The notes beneath the pieces were generated by a model, which did not search any database, was not told the DNA's origin, and saw only the letters and a list, made by a program, of their open reading frames with translations. Both the position numbers and the translations under genes were made by a program. Shown here one piece after another: positions 33,868-44,900 of a stretch of 64,000 nucleotides of DNA. The DNA lies in assembly GCA_964016985.1 (NCBI GenBank), contig OZ024823.1, positions 27,315,095 through 27,379,094 of the forward strand, read 5' to 3'. How positions within the stretch are numbered: position 1 is the first letter of the stretch; each line of letters opens with the position of its first letter. The DNA comes from Anodontia alba (Eukaryota; Mollusca; Bivalvia; Lucinida; Lucinidae).

Positions 33868-35167
33868 GGGTAGTTGCATTCGACGGGACCGCGCGGAAAA
33901 AGACGGGACCAAAAAACGGAACCAAAGTTTGATCGCCCAGCAAAAGCCTTTATCCTTCATGAAATAAAATATGTTTTGCCTGACATATTAGTTATAGAGG
34001 CTTCTTCAAAATGCATATCTAGATTTTCAAATATTTCCCGCTATTAAGGAAATATTGCCATTTGAATAGGCCCATGCAGACCGGAGGAAAGACGGGACCA
34101 AATTTTCGCGCAAATGACCATGTCCTTAAATTTCTGAAAGTATCGCCAAAATTGTGGATGAAAAGTAGTTTTTATCGTATATGTTAACCAAAATCATTTG
34201 GGACGTTTCAAACCGAAGCATTTTGATGATTTGTGCATTTTTGAAATAATTTGCCTGGGACCAAGCCGGGACCAAAATGATATGCCGCACACTATTGAAA
34301 TAATATGGTAGAGGTAGATATTCGCATAATGTTTGGCTGTTTGCTCGATAATGGTTTACTGGTTACTTGACCACAATTTAAGTGGACTGAAAATATTCCT
34401 TTAAAGAATATTTACCTAGCAGATTCAACGTTGAAACAACCTCGATTCAACGGTGTTGTTTCAACGTTGTGCCCTTTGGGGGAGGGGGGGGAGGGGGGCG
34501 GGGGCGGGGGAGCCTCAGAAAATATATATCAAAACGAAACGGAAGTTATGAAATTTATATTTTTATTCACAATCTTGATTGCTCTTGGCATATTTTTCAA
34601 TTTGACTGAAGATAACTGGCTACTTTTAGTTTTCTCAGTTCCCTTACATTGTGGTCAAATAACCAGAACCATTTTGATTGAAATATCGAACGAATGGCCA
34701 AATATTATGTGAATATATACCATTATTTTAACAGAATGCGGAAAATTCAGTATTTTGGTCCCGACCTGGTCTATGGCACATTATTTCGAAAACTGATGCA
34801 CAGACTATCAAAATTTTTTTCGGTTTAAGAATTCTCTAGAATGATTTTGTTTACCATATACCTTAAAAATACTTATTATTTACTATTTTGGCGATTCTTG
34901 CAGAAATTTAGGAGATAGTCATTTGCGCGAAAATTTGGTCCCGTCTTTTCTCCGGTCGACATGAGCCTATTCAATTGGCAATATTTTCCTGCATAAAGGG
35001 AAATATTTGAAAATCTGGATGTGCATTTTGAAGAAGACTCTATAACTAATATGCCTGCCAAAAATTATTTAATTCCATGAAGGATATAACGGCTTAAACG
35101 GCTTTTCCTGGGCGATCAAACTTTAGTCCCGTCTTTTTCCGCGCGGTCCCGTCGAATGCAACTACCC
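33868..35167. mobile_element. 1.3-kb element with ~420-bp inverted arms
   Basis: The left arm (33868 to about 34290) starts GGGTAGTTGCATTCGACGGG. The right arm (about 34750-35167) is its diverged inverse, ending CCGTCGAATGCAACTACCC. GACGGGACC motifs recur inside each arm. The outside 8 bases are GAATATTC at both ends (33860-33867 and 35168-35175). As that string is self-complementary, it may be a target duplication or the tip of the arms. The roughly 450 bp centre has no recognisable gene, and the 93-codon frame at 34431 is not convincing. Confidence 0.82.
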
Positions 35168-35175
35168 GAATATTC

Positions 35176-36282
35176 TGTGTCATGGTACACTTCCGGGTTT
35201 ATGTCACAGGTGTAATGCAGGTGTAAACACAGGTGTTTTCAGCTAGAAAAATACAGTTATCATGGTCTGTTGCTTTTGCAATCGCTGATTTAGCTAATGA
35301 CCAAGGTTATAGAGACTGGTGTAAGTTTCTAAATATATGAAGTATTGATTCAACTTCAGTTCTTTTCATTTCAACCAGTCTGATGTCCATGTCTGTCGTT
35401 TGTAAATAGCGTGTTGTTTCTATTTATAGATTTACGATCAGATGATGAATCATAACTTTTCTATGTCAAATCGTAAGACGGTGTAATATGTTGTGTTTTG
35501 AACTGTTATCATTTTAACCATGATCAATTTTTGTCATTCTATCATTTACTAAGATACTGACGATACTGATCGAGGTAAGCTGTAAATTTCTATCCTGTTT
35601 TTAAATCTCACCTTACTTCTATCAAACATTTTTTTAGCCTAACCATCACTTTTTCTTTTATTCTGCACCAGCTCAGTCACAGAAAATTCCCCATCTTGAA
35701 AAACAAAAATGTGTGGGAAATTTATAGATAGAATGATCAACTTTATCACGGAAATTCCATTGAAAGAAAGCAATTATAGTGTAACGAAAACAGTGCTTGA
35801 TCAAAAATATCATGAGCAGAAAGAATAAATCGCTGTTCAGAGCATATTACACCAAACATGAAATAGGACTATAGGTACCTGACATCATAATCAAACTGTA
35901 GATAATGACATATTTTCACTGGTAAATCAAAAAGCACTGGTGGTGGTTGCAACGCTCCGGAGTCGCTTTTTAACGCACTGGAGTGGGCGAAAAATGGCAG
36001 AAAAGGTAAACAAAAGATATACCTGTTCTTGTTATAACTTTTATCTGAGCTTATTTCAGTTTTATTTTTAAGGGCACTGGGCGCACGGAACACCGAAAAG
36101 ACTGCAGTTTATGATTATGTAAGGCATTTGGAGATTTGTTTTATTGTTTAGTTGGCAAATCGGCTGCAAGTTTAGCATGTGTCCTTGCGATGTCATGATT
36201 TCACCTGTAATTTCTTAAAATGTTACTAAAATAAGCATTTTCAACACATTTTTTTTTTTGCATTCCTATGGTATTACAATAG
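35176..36282. other. no confident gene; possible 5' region of the Rab gene
   Basis: No coding exon is supported. GATCGAGGTAAGCTG near 35575 could be a donor of an untranslated first exon of the downstream Rab gene, but nothing in the sequence fixes this. Confidence 0.25.
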
Positions 36283-37785
36283 AAAACACGATTTCTACAT
36301 GCCAATTTTTTTCGTGATTTTCTTGTACTTTTATTGTCCATTTTTTATTACAACGCACTGTGCACATTTTTTGAAGCATCGCTACAACACACCAGCTGTC
36401 ACACACATTTTGTGGCTGTTTGTTTATTCTATGTAGGACTTTTATAACGCACTGCAAGAGGTTGAAATCAAGGCATACATATACTATTTTTATCATTCAG
36501 TAGTATTTAATATAAAATGCCTCGACAATTTCATTAAAAAAAAATGACTTCTCCAAATGACCTTGTACAATGAGGACTATAGAAAACCAGTTTACCTGGG
36601 CAAATATTTTCCTGTTTTTACAAGTCCAAAAAATAATGTGAAATGGTACAAACATCTTCTGTCAGCTTTTCAATAACCTTTTTGTCTGCAGCGATGTCGA
36701 TATATTATTTGCTTGTTTCTGAAATCGTTTCTTCAACTTCATCATATACGATGTTTTTACTGATACTTTTCAGACTGGGATTGGCATAAATATGCAATTG
36801 TTTTGCTACGTTTGGATAATGATTCAGGAGTGCGGAGTCTTTTAAATGCACTAGATGTGTCTTTTTCTTGGAGTGGCAGTCGCAGAAATGTTCTTCTTTG
36901 GCGTTACGAATCGCGGGAATCGTCTTTGTTTCAGCTTGTGCAGCCAAAGGGTTGATTTTCTTTGTTTCGTCATAGCTTAAATATAACCATACTTATCATT
37001 AATATCAGACAATACATCAGACACAACTGAATTTGCCTCAAGACATTTCGCCCCACATAAAACTAGCCCCCAAACAACTCGCCCCACACTCATAAGAACT
37101 TGCCCAACAAGTAAAAGCAAATGACATTTTGAAATATTTTTCTTATTTTTGTCCCAAAAATTAGGCTATGACACATCATGCATTAATCCTTAGGAGACAA
37201 TTTGCATGAATATCAAAGCCTATTTTCTGAAAAGAGTAAGAGAAAATATTTCAAAATATTGTCTGCTAAATAAGCAAAATTCTTCTATTACAATAATGCG
37301 CTATTACCAGCGTGGGGCGAGTTGTCTTATGAATTTGGGGCCAGTTGTCTTGGAGCGTTTTATGTGGGCGAGATGTCTTGGGGCAAGTTTTAAGTGGGAC
37401 GAAGTTGTTCTGCACCAGTACAACTTATACTTGGTTTGTAATGCCTAATGATAAGTTGTCTACTGCATCGAACCCGAGGTCATCCCAACACAGCCCTGCC
37501 AACAAATCAGAAGACATTTTAAAAAATATCATTGTCAAGACGTTTTATATAAAATACTATTGAATGATAAAAATATTATCTGTACGCCTGGATTTCAACC
37601 ACTTGCAGTACGTATAAAAGTGCTACATGGGATAAACAAACAACCACAAAATGTGTGTGCACAGCCGGTGCGCTGTAGTGATGCTTCAAAAAATGCGCAC
37701 AGTGCATTGTAATAAAAAATGGACAATAAAAATAGAAGAAAATCCAAAAAAATTGGTGTGTAGAAATCGTGTTTCTGAAATATTA
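36283..37785. mobile_element. 1.5-kb element with ~280-bp inverted arms
   Basis: The left arm (36283 to about 36562) starts AAACACGATTTCTACATGCC. The right arm (about 37505-37785) is the inverse, ending GTAGAAATCGTGTTT. Shared landmarks are TTTTTTATTACAACGCACTGT, TACTGCAAG-GGTTGAAATC and ATCATTCA-TAGTATTT. The centre holds a second, smaller inverted pair rich in CGCCCCAC/GTGGGGCG (about 37037-37110 and 37312-37400) around a diverged TTAA/CATGCTGGG foldback (37125-37290). No transposase is recognised. No target duplication is obvious. Confidence 0.75.
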
Positions 37786-38014
37786 GTTTTAAACTTTCAG
37801 CTATTTTACTTGACTTGAAAATAAAAATACTGTGGAGAGTACCTGTAGATTATTTAAAAAACCTTTAGGCTTACTTGTGTTTTTTAATACCTGTCTTAAA
37901 CAATTAAATTCTTACACCTTTTAGCAGTAGGAGTACTATTCACAAATTACTTGACAGCCTTACAAACAAACCTTTCATTGAAACATGGACTAGTGCAAAC
38001 ATCCTAAAAATTCA

Positions 38015-38260
38015 GGGCCCGGTTGTTCAAAGCTAACGACGTCGTTAGTTAACGATTCGTTAAAATTTAAATCGAGTGATACACAAATATACTGAAATTT
38101 TTTGCTGAAAAAAATGTGAGTAGCTTTTGCAGTGCAAAAGCTACTCACATTTTTTCAGCAAAAAATATCAGAATATTATATATTGAATCTGCTAAAACAG
38201 TTAACGAAATGACCCTTAATGAGCTCGTTAAGCTAACGACGCTTTGAACAACGGGGCCCT
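38015..38260. mobile_element. GGGCCC foldback family, copy 1
   Basis: Terminal repeats GGGCCCGGTTGTTCAAAG and its inverse. Subterminal AACGACGTCGTTAGTTAACG. The central arms GTGAGTAGCTTTTGCA/TGCAAAAGCTACTCAC form an almost perfect 60-base hairpin with TTTTTTGCTGAAAAA flanks. Noncoding, about 246 bp. Confidence 0.9.
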
Positions 38261-38868
38261 GACATCCAAAAAAGTTGTTGTAATTCTCCAAAACTTTGAA
38301 CATTGTGGTTTTATCATTACACAAAGCATGCAAAACACATAGTCCCAAGGCAAACATTCCTGTAGGGGCAGTCTAATCTGGGTCTGCACTGTTTGCCCAG
38401 GCCTGTCTGTCCCAAATTTTAGGATCATTATAGTATTCATCTTCTATATCAAATGAGTGATTTTAAGTAACTCTTTGCACCCTAAAAGTGAGATACTGTT
38501 ACATATTAACAGTTAACCATCAAATTTATGTTATTATTATATTATTATTAAAGAAAACATAAACAACACACCCATTGCACTCATTTGCAAGACTGTTGAC
38601 ATATATGTATGGGAAGGTATTTTGCAAAATAGCTAATTGTTCATTATTTCAATTGAATTACACAAATATTAATAGTGCTTTTCAATGAAATAACAAAAAA
38701 AAAAACATATTTCCCACTATTTCCCAGTATTTCCCATTTTGCTGAAATTTGGAGTATTTCCCTGGATGGTAATTACCGGTAAATACCAGTGGGAACCAAG
38801 GTTGAAGGAAAGAAACATAAATGTGCAAATTGTTAAATGTCTTCACTGACTGTGCTTTAATTTTTCAG

Positions 38869-38974
38869 GCAAACTGAAGTTATAGAAAGAAAGAAACACC
38901 ATTATTTAAGTACAACCTACCAGTCACCATGGCATCTGCTGGCGGTGAAGAACAGTACGATTTTATATGGAAAG
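38869..38974 (+). CDS. Rab11-like exon 1 (with leader)
   Basis: A polypyrimidine tract and CAG end at 38868, suggesting that the 60 bases before the ATG are a spliced leader exon, so a further noncoding exon lies upstream. Coding starts at 38929 in a good context (CACCATGG) and gives 15 codons, ending EEQYDFIWK plus one base before GTAACT. The following intron is 8.3 kb. Confidence 0.8.
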
Positions 38975-41900
38975 GTAACTAACATGGTCCATTCTAGATC
39001 CTTTGATGTAGTTAGGAGCAGCTGCACATGGCTTTGGAGAAGGTTTTAAACAGTATTAATTAACGCTAGTCCTGCTGAACCCGTATTTGTCCTGCCTTTG
39101 CAAACAGTGTAGATCCATATCAGTTGGCTTCTGAAGAAGCCAACTGATCTGAATCTGCGCTATTTGCCATTAAGTATGTGAATTTATATCAACAATCTTG
39201 ATCAAATAATCTGATTGGCTAAAAACTGGAAATGGGCATGGCATCTTAATTAATTCAGCATGTCAAGGGCTAATTTAATGTGTTTGAACCAAAATATTCA
39301 GACATCATAGCTCCAGACAAGAGTGAAGTTGGGTATTCTGATATTCTTTTTTTAATTCTCCAAAAAACATATGTTGTAGGTACTCCTTAGAAGCACTGCA
39401 GTGAGTCATTTCCAATGAGTATGAAAAAGGTGTCTTAACTAGAGGCTGCTGTGCGGGACCCTGTAATTCCTTATTGTACATCTCCTAGAATTTAATGCAT
39501 CCATTTGATTACCTTCATTGCTTATAACAGGTCTAAATTGTCAGTGCAGAATGTGCAGCGGTATAGATTTTGATCTGACTCTTAGGGAACAGTTATATTT
39601 GGTTCTGCATGCATATATCTGTCCAAAAAACAGTTATAATCAGTCATCTGTCACTTTTGCTTTTTGTGACTGGTGATTGGAAAGACTTTTTCACAGTCTG
39701 TTAATTGGAAAATTCTATTGTTTAGGAACATACTTTTTCCCGCTTTTAATATGAATATGCAAGTTGTCAAAAAATGAAATACTAAACTTTCTATTTGGGT
39801 CATTTTAGATTTGTGGTGAATAAAGGTTATAAAATTGGATAAAAATAGCCTGAAATAGCTTAGTACCTGGAAGAAGGCTAAAATAACAATGAATATAATT
39901 TCTAAGAGTTGACTATTAGTTAATGATCAGTTGGCTTTACAAAAACAATGATTGACTAAGAAATTCTGATCGATTCTTAACACTACTCTAATGAGTACCC
40001 ACAGTATGTTGTTTTTTTTTTTAAATAAGAAAGATTATCCCAGAATTATCAACAAATACTCCTCCTTAACCCTTGTCCTGCTGAATAAATGAAGAGGCCA
40101 TGCCCAATTCTGATTTTCAGCCAATCAGATTACTTGATCCAGATTTTTGATATAAATTCATATACTTAATGGCAAACAGTGCAGATCCGGATCAGTTGGC
40201 TTCTTCATGAAGAAGCCAACTGATCTGGATCTACACTGTTTGCAAAGGCAGGGTATATCTGGGTTCGGCAGGACAAGGGTTAACAAGTCCTCTGAAAAAG
40301 TATCAGAGAATGTCACATGCAACAATTTTGAATGGTGCTTTAAGAGCTAGATGACAGGATTCTATTGATGTCATATTTTTGTTTGAATCCCCTGTCAGGA
40401 TCCTGCCTGCATAGTTTCAAATACTTGTAAGAAGGCTTACCAGATAACATTTTTCATATTTCTCCATGAAAACATGTTTTGAGTACTCATTAGAAGTGCC
40501 TCAATAAGGCATTTCTAAGGAGTGCCACAGTATATATTTTTGTGGAGAAATAAGAAAAAAATCAGAACCTTTTGGGTAAAAAACATGCCTTTTCTTGCAT
40601 ACCGGATAAGGATTTCCGTAAATTACATCGGTGCTAGCAAATCTTATCTCACACACCCTTATCCGTCCCATGGGAAAAATAAAAATTGAGAATTTTCAGG
40701 TGTTTGCTATACACTGGTTATATGTCGTCACGGTATGCCATTGTTAAGGTTGATGCCACTGAATGTAATTGCATCACTAAACATCATGGTATTTTCATCA
40801 CAATAAGTCTGTAAACAAAGTGACTGCATTATCAAAAACCCACTTTCAGAAATGTAAATTATGCAAGGAAAAGAATCTATCATGGGTGTTAGGGGTAGAT
40901 AGAAAAATCCATTCCTTGGGATTACGTACAGTCTGACATCACTCAGCAAGCCTCATGATAGATTCGTATAATCTAGAGCCATGTGCCTGTATATATGTGG
41001 GCTTAATCCTTAAAGCAAAAATGACAACTGCAGCAGTCAACATTTATTATTATTATTATTATTATTTGAAGCAAATAAGGCTTGGCATTTTGTGTGAATC
41101 CTCTGCCTAGTCTTATTTTCTCTGAAAAATAGTAATAAAAAATAGAATGTACATGGTCGCTACTTTGCTTAATGCTTTAACACAGATGGAAATTAGGAAA
41201 ACTACCTCAAAATTGTGTTAACATGAATTTGTTCCCATGCCACATCCGGGACCTCTCGAGGTAGTGACAACATCAACATTTTGATAAAGAAAGATAGGTG
41301 CTCTGTTGTTTTTTAACATATTTTAGGAGAAAGAGCTAATTACTCAAAATTTTGGGCAATGATATTCCATGTAAATATAGTTTAACTTTCTATACACATC
41401 ACGAAAACATGCCTATATAATTTTGACCCCCTTAAACCCCACTTTTATATAGTAAAACTGGGGTTTACAGGGGTAAACATTATTTTTCTTATTTCTGCTC
41501 AAAACATAGATTGTGGGTACTCGTTAGAACTGCCTCATCAGGCAGTTCTAACGAGTACCCACAATCTATGTTTTGAGCAGAAGTATGAAAAATTTATGAA
41601 TTTTTCATCTGAAAACTTTCATGTTTTTGGTGGTAAAATTTTCAGTATATTTGAATAGGCTTGTTCTCGTAATGAGGCCAAACAAAACATTTAACAGTTT
41701 ATAAAAATCAAACATGGATCTGGATTTTCTCAGTGTTTTGACATCACAGGTAAATCATGTAATATTTTGTTAAATTTTGATGAGCATTGGAGGATTTGAT
41801 GCTCAGCCTGATAATTTTGACCTGCAATTTATTATTGTGACGTATAGAAATTTAAAGTATTTACTATACATGGAATTACATAGCCAGAATTTTGAGTAAT

Positions 41901-44900
41901 TTGCTCTTTCTTCAAAAATACACGTGGGGGAAAAAAGAAACACAAGTTTAAATTTTAAATACTGAAAGTTTGTTTGTGAACAAACTGACCTAGTTTTCTG
42001 TATTTGGTGACATTAGTGTACTTCTCCGTGTATGGATCACACAAAATCACTGAAATGTGAACACAGGCCACACAACATCGTTGTACCTGAATTTTGTTAT
42101 ATCCACGAGTAGTATCGCATGGTAGAGACTTTAACGCATTACCAAATCGAACTTTCGTTCCTTTCGTATCGGTTGCACAAAAAGTTTGTTGTTTAATTTG
42201 TTGAGAGAAATGGTACGCTTATCGCAACTGGATAGGGGTAGAGGTATTGCTCTAATTTTGTAGGGTCGGTCGCAACGTGACGTCGCGCAGCAATTTGGGG
42301 TGCAGGGGTCGATGATATCGCGCTTAGTTCAGCGTCTTAGAGCTACCGGTAGGTTAACTGACCGTCCTAGGAGCGGATGTCCGGCCATTACGACGGAATG
42401 TCAAGATAGACGTACAAGATAGGGTAATCTTACAGCCTTATGCTATCGGGATCAGGTGCTTATGCCTCGCGTCCTCCCACTTGTCAATGCTCATAACGTC
42501 ACGTTTCAGCATGGCAACGCGAGACCGCATGTTGCCAGGGTTTGTCGCTACTTCCTCAATCAGAATAATGTCCAAGTGCTCGATTGGCCCCCATACAGTC
42601 CAGATTTAAACCCAATCGAGCACCTTTGGGATGCGTTGGACAGGAGGGTCAGGAAGCGCGTCAACGTACTGAACAACGTCGCACAGCTCCAACTAGCTCT
42701 TATTCAAGAGTGGAATAATATCCCTCAAAGGACCATTGACAACTTAGTCGGGTCTATGGTTAGAAGAGTGAGAGCCGCAACAGCAGCCCGTGGTGGACAC
42801 ACACGCTATTGATACCCATTATTCAATAACGTTGGGTGTCTGTGTTTAACGCTGTTTATTGCAAACCTCGTCTGCTATACGACACTAAACCAATAGCATT
42901 TAACAGAAAATGAAATAAAGAATTAAAAAAATTAAACAATCAAATGAAATTCACAATTTTCTTTAAAAAAACAACCCCAGAATTAATACTTGCATTTCTT
43001 TTTTCCGCTAGTATACATTAAAAACCAACAGAACACCTACCTTTGTTTACCAAAATTTTGATGTCATTACATCAAGAGATCCCAGTTTTGAGGTAGTTTT
43101 CCTGATTTCCACAAATGTTTAATGGTAAATACTGATTTTCTCCATGCTGAATAAATTAAGATACCATACCTACTCTAATTGTCAGCCTATTAGTTTGCTT
43201 GATCAAGGCTGTTGAAACAAATTTGCATACTAAGTGACAAACAGTGCAGATCAAAAGCCAACTGATCTGGATCTACATTGTTTGCAATGGCAAGGCATAT
43301 CCAAGTTCAGCAAGAGTTTGTAACAAACAACAAAGGTTTACAACTGGATACTCCTAGGAGTAAAGAGGTTTTATAGCATATGTACACATGCAGTGAAGTA
43401 TCCATATCAGTGTCTGCAATCAAGAAATCATATTGGGGCATTTTAATTCTGTCAGTTTGCGAAAGTGCAAGATCTTATAGAATGCCATTTTAAACTGTGC
43501 AGATATTGCAAAGATTGCACAGATATGCAGACATGCCAGGACCTTTGTTATTTACATCTACTCATAGATCCAGATAAGAGGGCTAATCTTAGAAGAGCCT
43601 GACTGAGGTTCTTTCTAATAAAGTACCCACAACATGTGTTTTCTTGGAAATAACGAAACTATTATATGGATACCCCTCTCAAGAGCTACAGTATGTTGTC
43701 TTTTGATTCATGATTTTTGGGGCTGGATGTTGAAAAATGACCATTATGTAAATGTTCACAATAGACACACAGGCTGTCCTGTGCAGCTATACTGTTTTCT
43801 TAGTAAGTTTGCCTACAGTGTTTTGAAAGCTTGTTAAATTCAAACAGGTATAATCAGAGATCATTATTATACTTTGCTTCACTCTATGGGCTGTGCAATG
43901 TGAAAACGTGTCTTTATGCGGACATCGAAGGCCCAGATCAGTCCGCTCATCTGCGCAGTCTGATCAGGGCCTTCACTGTCTGTAGTGTCATTGGACACTA
44001 CAGAATGTATCGATGGAGAGCAAATGCCCAGATCAGACTTTGCGTATGCGAAGGATGAATCTGAATCTATGCATTTTGTGCATGCTGTAAGACACATTTT
44101 ACTTGCGTGGCCCATATATTATTATGAAAACACACCTATTCAAACATATTGAAAATTTTACAACCAAAACAGGAAAATTTTGATGTTTTTCATATTTCTG
44201 CTCAAAACATAGATTGTGGGTACTCGTTAGAACTGCCTCAGGGAGGCAGTTCTAACAAGTACCCACACTCTATGTTTTTGAGCAGAAATAAGATCTGCTC
44301 AAAGCATAGATTGTGGGTACTCATTAGAACTGCCTCAGGGAGGCGGTTCTAACAAGTACCCACACTCTATGTTTTCGAGCAGAAATAAGAAAAATAATGT
44401 ATACCTCTGTAATCCCCAGTTTTACTATAAACATGAAAAGTGGGGTTTAAGGTGGTCAAAATTATATAAGCATGTTTTCATGATGTAGCTATAGGTAATA
44501 GGGGTATCATAGCTCTAGATAAGGCACTCTTTTCAGCCAAAACATATCATTATTTTATTTATTTTTATTTTTTTTTGTATATTTTATTTCTCCATGAAAA
44601 CATATATTGTGGTACTTATTAGAAGTGCCTCATTGCCATTTTTTCCTGGAGAAATAAGAAAAACATTTATCTGGATATTTCTTTTTTCTGAAGTTCTACA
44701 GTATCTTGATAAATATTTTATTATTTCTTCGTAATGACATATCTTGTGAGTACTCATTAGAACTACCTGACCAAGTCAATTCTAAAATATAAGAAAGTAG
44801 GTGGAGACATATAAAATGATATGAATACTTTAAGCATCAGGAAAACATGCCTATATAATTTTGACCCCCTTAAAACCCACTTTTATATAAAGAAAACTGG

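Noticed and set aside
34431..34712. 93-codon frame inside the 1.3-kb inverted-arm element
   Set aside because: It begins in a G-rich tract and has one hydrophobic segment but no transposase motif. Too weak to call.
42210..42812. Active Tc1 transposase
   Set aside because: In-frame stops and loss of the segment with the first catalytic Asp.
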